Shown in pieces: positions 15,732 through 24,035 of a DNA stretch of 30,167 nt (the first letter of the stretch is position 1; the number at the start of each line of letters is the position of its first letter). The position numbers were made by a program, and so were the translations under genes. The notes below the pieces were generated by a model that saw nothing but the letters and a program-made list of their open reading frames with translations, was not told where the DNA came from and did not search any database. Location: assembly GCA_016789785.1 (NCBI GenBank), contig JAEUQE010000096.1:1-30167 (forward strand), in the 5' to 3' direction. Source of the stretch: Bryobacterales bacterium. Lineage in GTDB: Bacteria > Acidobacteriota > Terriglobia > Bryobacterales > Bryobacteraceae.

Positions 15732-17141
15732 ATGCTCCACGTATTCCTCTGCCATGCCCCGGACGATCGCGAGACCGCCGCATTGATCGCACGACGGATC
15801 GAGTCGACGGCCGAAGCGAGAGTGCTTCTCGACGAAACAAGTAACGTTGCGAACAGTTGGGATAGCGGCCTGTCTTGTGACGCCATCATCGTACTCCTCT
15901 CGTCGCGATCCGTGCCGCGGCGGGCGACGCGCGACGAATGGGCATCGCTACTCGATCACCAGGAAGGACACCAGGAGCCGCCGGTGCTCGCAGTCGCGCT
16001 GGAGAACGCCGCATGGCCGAAGCTGATCGAGCGCCGGGCCTTTCTTCGCTGGACGGATCCGCAACTCGAATCGCTTCGCGCGATCGATCGTTTCGTGATC
16101 GCCGCGCACCGGCCGTCGGCGCAACAGGTGTTCATTCCGGCGAAGGTGGAAGGCATCGGACATACGCCACAGCTTGAGTCTTTGTGGGCGGCGTTGGTCG
16201 ACCGCTGCGGCGCGCTCGCCATCACGGGTCCGGCCGGCAGCGGCAAGTCCGCGCTGGCGCAACAACTGGCGCATGATGCGCGCGAGCATTTTCGCGACAT
16301 TTTGTGGATCGCATGCGGAGATCGGACACTGAGGTCGCTCGCTTGCGAGATCGCAGCGAACTTCGGCACGGTGCTGGAGGGTGAGATTGAAGCAGCGGCG
16401 CAGGCTCTCGCACGTCAGATCTCGAAGCACCGCCTGCTGCTGATTCTCGATGATGCGCGCATCGGCGTGGAGGATTTGATTCCGCGAGAAGGGTTCACCT
16501 CGGCAATCGTCACGGCGCGCGATCCAGCGGTTGCGCCCGGCATTGCGCGGATGACGTTGCGCCAACGCGATTGCACTCCGCATGGCGGCGGCTTGCCGGA
16601 GCCGGCCACGCACCTCTGGCGGGCGCTCTCGGCGTGCTTCGGGCCGATGGCGGATCTGCGGATTGCCGCCCAGACGGCGGGAATCCCCGATTCCACCGCG
16701 GCTGTACGAGTGTTGTTGGAGGCAGGCATTGTCCAACCGGTGGATGCCGCCGGCAGTTACCTTCGCCTGCGCGAAGCCCATGCTTCACCGCTTGTGCCCG
16801 AACATGCCGCCGTGCTCCATGAGTTGTTTCGCCGGTGGCCGCTCGAAACGCAGCGGTGTCTTGCCGCGGTGCGCGACGTGCCCCGCATCCGCGATTGGGC
16901 GCTCCAACACGACTGGCGCCTTGCCGCCGAACTGAGCCGCTGGGCATTCTCCCTGCTACGGACGCAGGGCCGTGTGTTGGAGGCGGCGGAGTTGCTGTCG
17001 CCCATCGTGGAGGAGGCGCGGCGGCGTGGCGATGAGAAGGTGGCGGAAGAATGCGAGTGGGAACTGTCCTGGATTCGCACGGCGGGTGAAGCCGTTGTGA
17101 AACCACCCGATGTGGAGGCGACGCAGCTTTCGTTGTTCTGA
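15732..17141 (+). CDS. TIR-NTPase (NLR/STAND-like) protein with C-terminal clamp-binding motif
   Basis: 469 residues. TIR domain about 1-125 (HVFLCHAPDDRETAALIARR, then DAIIVLLSSRS and TRDEW with E69 as the likely NADase Glu). NB-ARC-like NTPase about 140-270: Walker A GPAGSGKS (166-173), Walker B LLLILDDA (235-242), and a TTR-like motif VTARD (260-264). The winged-helix/helical part runs about 290-450. No long TPR, WD40 or LRR sensor follows, unlike most bacterial NLR-type defence proteins. The last five residues are QLSLF (465-469) after a polar linker, the exact consensus for binding the DNA polymerase sliding clamp. Known TIR-NTPases kill infected cells by NAD+ depletion; that role here is inference. 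A tandem repeat array starts 3 bases after the stop. Confidence 0.85.
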   Translation: MLHVFLCHAPDDRETAALIARRIESTAEARVLLDETSNVANSWDSGLSCDAIIVLLSSRSVPRRATRDEWASLLDHQEGHQEPPVLAVALENAAWPKLIERRAFLRWTDPQLESLRAIDRFVIAAHRPSAQQVFIPAKVEGIGHTPQLESLWAALVDRCGALAITGPAGSGKSALAQQLAHDAREHFRDILWIACGDRTLRSLACEIAANFGTVLEGEIEAAAQALARQISKHRLLLILDDARIGVEDLIPREGFTSAIVTARDPAVAPGIARMTLRQRDCTPHGGGLPEPATHLWRALSACFGPMADLRIAAQTAGIPDSTAAVRVLLEAGIVQPVDAAGSYLRLREAHASPLVPEHAAVLHELFRRWPLETQRCLAAVRDVPRIRDWALQHDWRLAAELSRWAFSLLRTQGRVLEAAELLSPIVEEARRRGDEKVAEECEWELSWIRTAGEAVVKPPDVEATQLSLF

Positions 17142-17143
17142 GT

Positions 17144-17606
17144 GCTACCCGCACGGCGACCGCCTCCGGCGAAGCGGCCACACGTCATGGACCCGGCGAA
17201 CGTTCGCCTCTGCCCCTCGACAGCGCTACCCGCGCCGCGACCGCCTCCGGCGAAGCGGCCACATACCATGGATCCCGGCGAACGTTCGCCTCGGTTCCCC
17301 TGGACAGCGCTACCCGCACGGCGACCGCCTCCGGCGAAGCGGCCGCATACCATGGATCCCGGCGCACGTTCACCTCTGTTCCCTGGACAGCGCACCCGCG
17401 CGGGGAGCGCCGCCGGCGAAGGGCCATACACCATGGACCCCGGCGCACGTTCACCTCTGTTCCCTGGACAGCGCACCCGCGCGGCGAACGCCTCCGGCGA
17501 AGCGGCCACACGTCAGGGATTCCGGCGCACGTTCACCTCTGTTCCCTGGATAGCGCACCCGCGCCGCGTCCGCCTCCGGCGAAGCGGCCACACGGCACTG
17601 GCCCCG
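17144..17606. repeat. Tandem repeat array, five and a half units of 81-84 bp
   Basis: Units begin with GCTACCCGC or GCACCCGC at 17144, 17225, 17309, 17392, 17473 and 17555; the last is cut short near 17606. Each has a core CGCCTCCGGCGAAGCGGCC, a central ATGGAYCC in most units, and CGGCGNACGTTC before a CCCTGGACAGC end. Units 1 and 2 contain a perfect 14-base palindrome GGCGAACGTTCGCC, degraded in later units. Because periods are not all multiples of three, no single reading frame is kept, so this is not a repeat protein. From 17607 to 17793 only the leader of the next gene was recognised. Confidence 0.9.
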
Positions 17607-17793
17607 GTAATGGATCTCCTTGCTCTCCCGAAAGCCCGAGTTCTCTGGATCCTGAAGCGCGTCGCCGGCAAGTGGTCCTTTTGGGACATCACTGCCAGAC
17701 CTTTTCGCCCCATAGGGAACAGCTTTCGGCTCAACTCCCGCGATTTTGCAGTGGCAACCAACATGCATCCCAGGGCGCAAGGAGATTCGCCAA

Positions 17794-18237
17794 ATGGTGT
17801 CGTACCGCCTGATCCAAAGAATCGAAGAGAACTGGCAGCGGCTTGCTCACGCAGTGCTGCTCGACTTGCAAAAGGACCCGCGCACCCCGCACTATCACGG
17901 GATGCCGGATGAGGAGATCCTGGACCGCGCACACGACCTGGTGCGCAACCTCGGCTACTGGCTCACTCAGGGCGACTTCAAGGAACTGTCTGGCCGCTAT
18001 GAACGCATTGGCGTCACTCGCGCGGTCCAGGGGATCCCATTGCACGAAGTGCTGCGAAAGCTCCAACTCATGAAGCGGCGGCTCATGCTCTTCGCCCACG
18101 ATCAAACCCTCGATCACTCCGCGATTGAAATCCGTGCGGAGAATGAACTCCATCTGGCGATCGATCAGTTCTTCGACGAGGTGATCTACAGCATCGCCAA
18201 GGGCCACGAATCGCGAACGAGAGCCCAGGCCGCCTGA
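17794..18237 (+). CDS. RsbRD N-terminal-domain-like protein
   Basis: 147 residues, all helical by pattern. The start SYRLIQRIEENWQRLAHAVL and the following PHYHGMPDEEILDRAHDLV with NLGYWL match the RsbT co-antagonist RsbRD N-terminal domain, a globin-like sensory module found alone or in front of STAS domains and histidine kinases. No STAS domain or other partner follows here. ATG 17794 is chosen because AAGGAG lies 9 bases upstream; an in-frame ATG 48 bases earlier lacks such a site. Role would be sensing or regulation by protein contact; ligand unknown. Confidence 0.75.
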   Translation: MVSYRLIQRIEENWQRLAHAVLLDLQKDPRTPHYHGMPDEEILDRAHDLVRNLGYWLTQGDFKELSGRYERIGVTRAVQGIPLHEVLRKLQLMKRRLMLFAHDQTLDHSAIEIRAENELHLAIDQFFDEVIYSIAKGHESRTRAQAA

Positions 18238-18253
18238 ACGCGCTTGCTTTCGA

Positions 18254-18405
18254 AGACTGAGGGCGCACACGCTCCCGGTACGCGGTGTGAAACTCGATTC
18301 GCGAATTCGCTCCCCGAACGCGCTCCGTTTGACACCGCGCCCCATCCTCGATACACTGAGTTTTTTGGGGATTCCATTCCGAGAGGATGCGTGCGCCCTC
18401 AGTCT
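18254..18405. repeat. Long-range inverted repeat bracketing the rpmH promoter
   Basis: AGACTGAGGGCGCAC at 18254-18268 and its exact reverse complement GTGCGCCCTCAGTCT at 18391-18405 flank 122 bases that contain the rpmH promoter. The right arm lies in the rpmH leader, 20 bases before its ATG. Confidence 0.75.
18329..18357 (+). promoter_or_regulatory. Strong sigma-70 promoter of rpmH
   Basis: Consensus -35 TTGACA (18329-18334), a 17-base spacer, then -10 TACACT (18352-18357). Transcription should start near 18364, giving a leader of about 60 bases before the rpmH ATG. Confidence 0.8.
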
Positions 18406-18425
18406 GCCGGGCGCCCCAACACGAG

Positions 18426-18596
18426 ATGCCGAAACGTACTTTCCAGCCCAACAATCGCAAACGTGCAAAGGTGCACGGGTTCCGCGCCCGGATGAGCAGC
18501 AAGGATGGCCAACAGGTTCTGGCTCGCCGCCGCGCTAAGGGTCGCCACAAGTTGACCGTCAGCGACGAGCGTGCCGTCCGCTACGCCAAGCTCTAA
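18426..18596 (+). CDS. rpmH: Ribosomal protein bL34
   Basis: 56 residues. [20 protein letters not shown], then [21 protein letters not shown], is the unmistakable bL34 pattern. About 11 residues ([11 protein letters not shown]) extend beyond the usual end. Sits on the large ribosomal subunit near the exit tunnel. First gene of the rpmH-rnpA-yidD-yidC-jag-mnmE group and preceded by a consensus promoter. Confidence 0.98.
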   Translation: MPKRTFQPNNRKRAKVHGFRARMSSKDGQQVLARRRAKGRHKLTVSDERAVRYAKL

Positions 18597-18597
18597 T

Positions 18598-18975
18598 GTG
18601 CTGGGATCCGGCTTGACCCCATCCGGTCGACGGTTTCCCTTCCCCAAGCAGAACCGCTTGCTACGTTCGAGTGATTTCCGCAGTGTCTACGATCAGGGAA
18701 CCCGCTTCACCTGCGCCCTGTTCACTGCGTTCTGCCTCTCGCACGACCGCCAGGCGGGTCCTCGCATCGGATTCACACTGCCTCGCGCCCTCGGCAAAGC
18801 GGTCCGGCGGAATCGCATGAAGCGCCGCATCCGCGAGGCCATTCGTGTGCGCCTGCCCCGCATCGCGGCCCGCTGGGATATCGTGATCAATCCCCGTCGC
18901 TCCGCCCTGGAAGCGCAATGGGGTAGCATTGAGAAGGAAGTGGAAAGGTTGGTTTCCCGATGCGGGAACTCCTGA
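18598..18975 (+). CDS. rnpA: Ribonuclease P protein component
   Basis: About 125 residues from GTG 18598, which starts one base after the rpmH stop (TAATGTG). The start is uncertain; TTG codons downstream are possible. It shows the N-terminal pattern [19 protein letters not shown], the RNR motif [16 protein letters not shown], and a basic surface. It helps the RNase P RNA process tRNA 5' ends. The 3' end overlaps yidD by 16 bases. Confidence 0.95.
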   Translation: MLGSGLTPSGRRFPFPKQNRLLRSSDFRSVYDQGTRFTCALFTAFCLSHDRQAGPRIGFTLPRALGKAVRRNRMKRRIREAIRVRLPRIAARWDIVINPRRSALEAQWGSIEKEVERLVSRCGNS

Positions 18976-19169
18976 TCGCCCTTCTCCGTTGTTACAAGCG
19001 GTGGCTCTCGCCCATGCTTCCGCAAGCCTGCCGTTTCCATCCCACCTGCTCGGAGTACACCATGCAGGCCGTTGAGAAGCACGGCGCCCTTAAGGGCCTC
19101 ATGCTGGGCGCGAGACGCGTTGCCCGGTGCCACCCATTTCAGGAGGGCGGTTACGACCCCGTTCGATAG
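18960..19169 (+). CDS. yidD: Membrane protein insertion efficiency factor YidD
   Basis: 69 residues, typical size. Contains the family signature [10 protein letters not shown] (three conserved Cys across the protein) and a C-terminal [13 protein letters not shown]. Small amphipathic inner-membrane-associated protein that aids YidC-dependent insertion. Overlaps rnpA and precedes yidC by 18 bases, the conserved order. Confidence 0.97.
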   Translation: MRELLIALLRCYKRWLSPMLPQACRFHPTCSEYTMQAVEKHGALKGLMLGARRVARCHPFQEGGYDPVR

Positions 19170-19187
19170 CCCGCTTCGACATTCATC

Positions 19188-20930
19188 ATGAGTCAATCGA
19201 GTAACGATTCCGGCAGTCCGCTCAAGTCCCCAAAGAAGCCCGAAGAAATGTCCATGGACACGCGGCTGCTGCTGGCCCTTGTGTTGATGGGCGTGGTGCT
19301 GTTCGGATCCCAGTACTTTCTGGGTAGTTTCAACGCGCCCCCAGCCAAGAAAGCCGAAGCGCCGAAATCGGCGCCCGCGCCAACTGCCGATGCGTCAAAG
19401 GCCAGTGCGTCGAAACCCGCGGCCGAAGCCGAAAGCAAGCCGGTTCCCGCAGGCCAGATCGCCGCGGCGTCCCAGGACGACAACATCGTCGTCGACACCA
19501 CGCTCTACCGGGTGCAATTCTCCAATCGCGGCGCCGTCGTGAAGAGTTGGGTCCTCAAGCAGTACAAGGATCAAAACAAGAAGCCGGTTGAGCTGGTGAA
19601 CAAGCCGGGCGGCGACAAGTTCGGCTACCCTTTTAGCGTGCTCACCAAGGGCATGCAGCCGTCCTCCGATCCCAATCAGGCACTCTACGTCGCCCGCAAG
19701 TCCGCCGATGGCCTTGCCGTCGATTTCGAGTATGCAGCGGGCGGATTCGTCGCCCGGAAGAGCTTCAAGTTCGAACAGAACCGCTATCTGGTGCAGATCT
19801 CCAGCGAATTGCGCGAGCAGAACCGCCCGGTCCAGCACCTGGTTCAATGGCGCGGCGGCTTCGGCGATTTCACCGCCGTCTCCCCGCTGGCGACACAGCA
19901 TTCGCTCTACTTCGACACCACCGAAAACGCTCTCGAAGTAAAGACCGCCGAGGATGCCAAGAAAGGCACGATCGTCGCCAATGGCAAATATCAGTTCGCG
20001 GGTATCGGAGATACCTACTTCACGGCCGTGGCGCTGCCCGCCGTGAACACGAACTGGGAAGTGCAGACCTTCGGCGATTGGGTGCAGTTTCCAGCCAGTG
20101 GCAAGGACGAGTTGCACGCCGGCGTTGCGCTTGGCGGCGAGGGCGTGAACCGCTCGCCCATTTTCGTTGGCCCGAAAGATATCGACATCCTGAAGTCCGT
20201 GGACCCGAAGCTCGAGCAGGTGGTCGACTTCGGCTGGTTCTGGTTCCTCGCAAAGCCACTGTTCGCGGTGCTGCACTCGCTGAACGACAACTACATCCGC
20301 AACTACGGCTGGTCGATCATCATCGTTACCATCCTCATTAACATCCTTCTGCTGCCGCTCAAGATCACGAGCCTCAAGTCGATGAAGAAGATGGCCGAGA
20401 TCCAGCCCCAGGTCAAGGCGATTCAAGACAAGTATTCGCACTTGAAGATGAACGATCCCAAGCGCCAGGAACAGCAGGCCGAGACCATGGCACTCTACAG
20501 TAAGCATGGAGTGAATCCGCTCGGCGGCTGTTTGCCAATGGCCCTCCCAATCCCCTTCCTGTTTGCGTTCTACAAGGTGCTGACGGTCGCCATTGAACTG
20601 CGCGGTGCGAGCTGGCTTTGGGTCACCGACTTGTCGCAGCCGGAGACCATCGCTCTTCGCGTGCTTCCGCTGGCCACCATCGCCACGCAGTTCGTGCTTC
20701 AAAACATGACACCCGCCACCGGCATGGACCCGGCGCAGCAGCGCATCATGAAGCTGATGCCGCTCATGTTCATCTTCCTGTTCTGGAACGTGGCGAGCGG
20801 TCTGGTGTTATACTGGTTGACCGGCAATCTGATCGGCATGGTGCAGCAGTGGGTCTTTAATCAGACCATCAGTAAGCCGGCTCCTGCGTTGGCGCCCGCC
20901 CCGGCTGCCGCGCCGAAGAAAAAACGGTAA
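19188..20930 (+). CDS. yidC: Membrane protein insertase YidC
   Basis: 580 residues, Gram-negative type. TM1 at about 26-46 (RLLLALVLMGVVLFGSQYFL), an Ala/Lys/Pro linker, and a large periplasmic beta-sandwich domain (about 95-340). The conserved insertase core follows: YGWSIIIVTILINILLLPLK, then the charged cytoplasmic hairpin (MKKMAEIQPQVKAIQDKY), LGGCLPMALPIPFLFAFYKV and the remaining helices. The basic tail ends KKKR. It inserts inner-membrane proteins alone or with SecYEG. Confidence 0.98.
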   Translation: MSQSSNDSGSPLKSPKKPEEMSMDTRLLLALVLMGVVLFGSQYFLGSFNAPPAKKAEAPKSAPAPTADASKASASKPAAEAESKPVPAGQIAAASQDDNIVVDTTLYRVQFSNRGAVVKSWVLKQYKDQNKKPVELVNKPGGDKFGYPFSVLTKGMQPSSDPNQALYVARKSADGLAVDFEYAAGGFVARKSFKFEQNRYLVQISSELREQNRPVQHLVQWRGGFGDFTAVSPLATQHSLYFDTTENALEVKTAEDAKKGTIVANGKYQFAGIGDTYFTAVALPAVNTNWEVQTFGDWVQFPASGKDELHAGVALGGEGVNRSPIFVGPKDIDILKSVDPKLEQVVDFGWFWFLAKPLFAVLHSLNDNYIRNYGWSIIIVTILINILLLPLKITSLKSMKKMAEIQPQVKAIQDKYSHLKMNDPKRQEQQAETMALYSKHGVNPLGGCLPMALPIPFLFAFYKVLTVAIELRGASWLWVTDLSQPETIALRVLPLATIATQFVLQNMTPATGMDPAQQRIMKLMPLMFIFLFWNVASGLVLYWLTGNLIGMVQQWVFNQTISKPAPALAPAPAAAPKKKR

Positions 20931-20948
20931 GAAAGAGCCTGATCGAAC

Positions 20949-21653
20949 GTGGCAGATCGCATCTATACGGTGGAGCAGCACGGCCCGCGCATCGGAGCAT
21001 TCCTGCGAAGCGTGATCGCCAAGATGGGACTCGATCTCGATTTTACCGTCGAGAGCGGAGAGAACCCGCATCCCGAGATCGAGGATCCCGAACTCGTGGT
21101 CCGGTTTAGCGGACCCGATATCGACCTCGTTCTCGCCAACAAGGCGGAGTTGCTGCTTGCACTCGAATACCTCTCCATGGAAGCGATGCGCATGCCCTCC
21201 GAACACCACGAGCGCATTTGTTTCGACGCCAACGATCACCGGCTGCTGCGCATCGCCGAATTGCGGCTGAGCGCGCAAACCGCGGCCGAGCGGGTGAAGC
21301 GAAGCAAGCTGCCGTTCCGCTTCAGTCCCATGAGCAGCCGCGAACGGCGCATCATCCACCTCGCGCTGCGCAACGAAACGGAAGTGCGTAGTGAGAGCGC
21401 GGGTTTCGGGCCCCATCGTCAGGTTGTGATCTATCCCGCGGGCATGCCAACGCCTCCCGAGCCGCCACGGCCAGAGTATTCGCGGCCCAGTGGTGGGCGC
21501 GGTGGTGGCTTCCGCGATGGCGGTGGACGCGGCCCTCGCGACGCTGGTGGACGTGGGCCTCGTGACGGCGGCGGTCGTGGACCTCGCGATGGCGGCCGCG
21601 GTGGACGCGGCGGACGTGAGGGCGGCGGGCGTGAAGGCGGAAGACGCCACTAG
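20949..21653 (+). CDS. khpB: Jag/KhpB-type KH-R3H RNA-binding protein with RGG-rich tail
   Basis: 234 residues from GTG 20949. A KH-like domain covers about 20-110, and an R3H domain about 112-162 contains [12 protein letters not shown] with the family's Arg-x3-His. The N-terminal Jag_N domain of Firmicutes proteins is absent. Residues 181-234 are a low-complexity tail of [13 protein letters not shown] repeats, rich in Gly and Arg with several RGG triplets. Known relatives bind RNA, often with KhpA, and affect cell elongation and division. The position between yidC and mnmE is conserved. Confidence 0.9.
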   Translation: MADRIYTVEQHGPRIGAFLRSVIAKMGLDLDFTVESGENPHPEIEDPELVVRFSGPDIDLVLANKAELLLALEYLSMEAMRMPSEHHERICFDANDHRLLRIAELRLSAQTAAERVKRSKLPFRFSPMSSRERRIIHLALRNETEVRSESAGFGPHRQVVIYPAGMPTPPEPPRPEYSRPSGGRGGGFRDGGGRGPRDAGGRGPRDGGGRGPRDGGRGGRGGREGGGREGGRRH

Positions 21654-21657
21654 CCGC

Positions 21658-21706
21658 AATCTGCGCGACACTTGAACCTGCGCGACCCTTGAATCTGCGC
21701 GACACC
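21658..21706. repeat. 17-base triplicate covering the mnmE start
   Basis: AATCTGCGCGACACTTG (21658-21674), AACCTGCGCGACCCTTG (21675-21691) and AATCTGCGCGACACC (21692-21706) are near-identical units. The first two fill nearly all of the khpB-mnmE gap; the third is the beginning of mnmE (its codons 2-6). Confidence 0.9.
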
Positions 21707-23041
21707 ATCGTAGCCATCTCTACTCCGCCCGGACGCGGCGGCATCGGCGTGGTGCGGCTCTCCGGACCGGACGCACGCGACATCGCCACCCACCTGCTGC
21801 AACTTCCTTCAAACACCGAGTGGAAGCCCTGGCACAGCTTCCTCGCACGCCTACCCGATGAATCCGCAAACACCGTCGATCAGGTGGTGGTGAGCTTCTT
21901 CGAAAGTCCGCGATCCTACACCGCGGAGGATGTCGTCGAAATCGCGTGCCACGGCGCGCCCGTTGTCCTGCAGCACGCCGTTGCGCGCGCATGCCAGGCG
22001 GGTGCGCGCGTCGCAGCACCTGGCGAATTCACGCTGCGCGCCTTTCTCAACGGCCGCATCGACCTCCCTCGCGCCGAAGCCATTCGCGACCTCATCGGCG
22101 CCACCACGCTCTATCAGGCGCGCATCGCCGCGCAACAGGCCGAAGGCGCGGTCTCCCGCCGGATCGCACCGCTGAAGCAGCAACTGCTCGAGTTGATCGC
22201 GCTGCTCGAAGCCGGCATCGACTTCGCGGATAACGACGTTGATATCGCCAGCGACACTGACATCCTCGGGCGTCTCGATCCACTGCTCGCGGGTCTGCGC
22301 CATCTGCACGGCAGCTTTGCCTTCGGACGCCTGGTGCACGATGGCTTCTCGCTGGCGATCGTGGGCCGCCCCAACGTCGGCAAGAGCAGCCTCTTCAACC
22401 GGCTGCTGGAGCAGGATCGTGCGATTGTCACCGAGATTCCCGGAACAACCCGAGATATGGTCTCCGAAGTCGCTGCACTTTTCGGAATTCCCGTAAAATT
22501 CATCGATACTGCGGGCATTCGCCAGGGCCAGGACCTCGTCGAGCAACTCGGCATTGAGCGCAGCTATCAGGCGATGGCCGACGCGGACCTGACGCTCGTC
22601 GTGCTCGATCTCTCGGCGCCGGTCACAACCGAAGACAAGGATCTGCTGCTTCATGCCGCCGAACGCGGCCGGCATCTTGTGGTGGGCAACAAGTGTGATC
22701 TCCCGCGCGCGAATGACTTCGCGGAAACGCTGATTCCGGTCTCCGCGCTGAACGGCGATGGACTGGAGACACTGCGTAGCGAGATCGCCGCAGTGATCGG
22801 CGCGGGTGGCGAGTATGCGCAAGAGTCCGGCTTCATCACCAGCGTTCGCCACGCGCAGTTGCTCGGCGAAAGTGCCGCTTGCCTCGACCAGGCCAAAGAG
22901 GCGGTACGCAACCGCATCCCGCATGAGATGCTGTTGCTCGATCTCTACTCCGCACTGCGGCCTATTGATGCGATCACTGGTGCAACCACCGCCGATGACA
23001 TCCTGAACCGCATCTTCTCCACGTTCTGCATCGGCAAGTGA
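21689..23041 (+). CDS. mnmE: tRNA modification GTPase MnmE (TrmE)
   Basis: 450 residues, full length. N-terminal folate-binding domain ([36 protein letters not shown]), helical domain, and inserted G domain: G1 GRPNVGKS (226-233), PGTTRD (251-256), DTAG (273-276), NKCD (334-337). It ends in the catalytic C-terminal CIGK (Cys447). With MnmG it makes the cmnm5U34 modification in tRNA wobble uridines. The start is a TTG at 21689 lying at the junction of a triplicated 17-base repeat; no Shine-Dalgarno sequence is visible. mnmG is not in the window. Confidence 0.97.
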   Translation: MNLRDTIVAISTPPGRGGIGVVRLSGPDARDIATHLLQLPSNTEWKPWHSFLARLPDESANTVDQVVVSFFESPRSYTAEDVVEIACHGAPVVLQHAVARACQAGARVAAPGEFTLRAFLNGRIDLPRAEAIRDLIGATTLYQARIAAQQAEGAVSRRIAPLKQQLLELIALLEAGIDFADNDVDIASDTDILGRLDPLLAGLRHLHGSFAFGRLVHDGFSLAIVGRPNVGKSSLFNRLLEQDRAIVTEIPGTTRDMVSEVAALFGIPVKFIDTAGIRQGQDLVEQLGIERSYQAMADADLTLVVLDLSAPVTTEDKDLLLHAAERGRHLVVGNKCDLPRANDFAETLIPVSALNGDGLETLRSEIAAVIGAGGEYAQESGFITSVRHAQLLGESAACLDQAKEAVRNRIPHEMLLLDLYSALRPIDAITGATTADDILNRIFSTFCIGK

Positions 23042-23056
23042 GGCTCTGTCCGGGTT

Positions 23057-23992
23057 TCAATAGCGAATCACGCGATCGATGATCGAGGCTGTAGCGCGAT
23101 CCGCCTTCGGATGTCCGCGATCGGCAAGCGTTGGCGGAAGAAACACGCTCCGCCGGCCCTTGATCTCGATCGAACCCTTCGGATCAAGCGTAACGAACGC
23201 GTAGAGAGGATCGCGATAGGGAGCGAGTCCTCCATAGGCCGCGCCCGCGAAATAGTATGATGCGCTGTTCACCTGGATGTAGTGCACGCGATCGTGCTCG
23301 GAGTGATCGTCCACATGATCATGCCCGCAGAAACTCGCCACGATCTTACGCGGGCCTGGCCCCCGATTCGCTTCGGCCAACACCGCACGGACATTCGTGC
23401 GATCGGTCATGACGCGGCCCCAATAGTCGCCGATGCCCTGGTGAATGAAGATCACCAACGGCAGCCGCGAGGTTCGGATTTCTTCGCGCAACCAGTCGAG
23501 CTGATCGGGATCCACCCACGCTCCCGCATCCAGATTCGCCGAGTAGTTCTTGTAGGCGTAGCTCACGTAGCGGCCCTCCACGTGGAGGTTGTTCGCATCG
23601 AGACAAAGGAACCGGAAGCCTCCCGCGTTGAACGCGTAGTGGCGCTTCTCGAGCCCGATCCAATCCATCGCAGCCTGCTTGGTTCCACGATCCATGTCGT
23701 GATTGCCGAGCACGTTGTAGCGCGGCCCGCGATACTGTTCCCACAAACGCACGAAGCTCTTGCTCGGAGGCTCCGGATGGCAGAAGTCCCCGAGTTGAAT
23801 CACGAAGTCGAGCTCACGCGTGGACGCGTCTTCGAGAAAGCGCTCCAGCCGCTCTTCGGCCTTCGGCATTGCGCCGCAGTGCACATCCGCGATGACGCCG
23901 AACCGGGCTGGCTTGCCCTCGTTCGCAATCGCCGGAACCGCCGGGGCACCGAGAACTGCGCCGAGGAGTAGGTCTCTTCTGGAAACGAGCAT
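23057..23992 (-). CDS. Tat-exported metallophosphoesterase
   Basis: 311 residues. Twin-Arg signal SRRDLLLGAVLGAPAVPA, then the calcineurin-like phosphoesterase motifs in order: D36-x-H38 (IADVHCG), GDFC, GNHD, a lone His in FIHQG, and GHDH. All metal ligands appear intact, so an active dinuclear metal phosphoesterase acting outside the cytoplasm is likely. The substrate cannot be told. Convergent with mnmE across 15 bases, and 43 bases downstream of the permease gene on the same strand. Confidence 0.92.
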   Translation of the reverse strand: MLVSRRDLLLGAVLGAPAVPAIANEGKPARFGVIADVHCGAMPKAEERLERFLEDASTRELDFVIQLGDFCHPEPPSKSFVRLWEQYRGPRYNVLGNHDMDRGTKQAAMDWIGLEKRHYAFNAGGFRFLCLDANNLHVEGRYVSYAYKNYSANLDAGAWVDPDQLDWLREEIRTSRLPLVIFIHQGIGDYWGRVMTDRTNVRAVLAEANRGPGPRKIVASFCGHDHVDDHSEHDRVHYIQVNSASYYFAGAAYGGLAPYRDPLYAFVTLDPKGSIEIKGRRSVFLPPTLADRGHPKADRATASIIDRVIRY

Positions 23993-24035
23993 CGGCTACC
24001 AGCATCGCCAGCCCGATGCCCGCCGCGCAAGTGGC

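Noticed and set aside
17144..17606. CRISPR array
   Set aside because: Units are similar over nearly their whole length with no unique spacers of constant size, and no cas genes are near.
17142..17912. 256-codon plus-strand frame across the tandem repeats
   Set aside because: Unit lengths vary (81-84) so the frame shifts between units; the peptide is Pro/Arg-rich low complexity and overlaps the start of the RsbRD-N-like gene in another frame.
18238..18425. Replication origin near rpmH
   Set aside because: No DnaA boxes of the TTATCCACA type and no dnaA or dnaN gene nearby.
19395..20702. 435-codon minus-strand frame opposite yidC
   Set aside because: yidC is certain on the other strand and the antisense product shows no domain.
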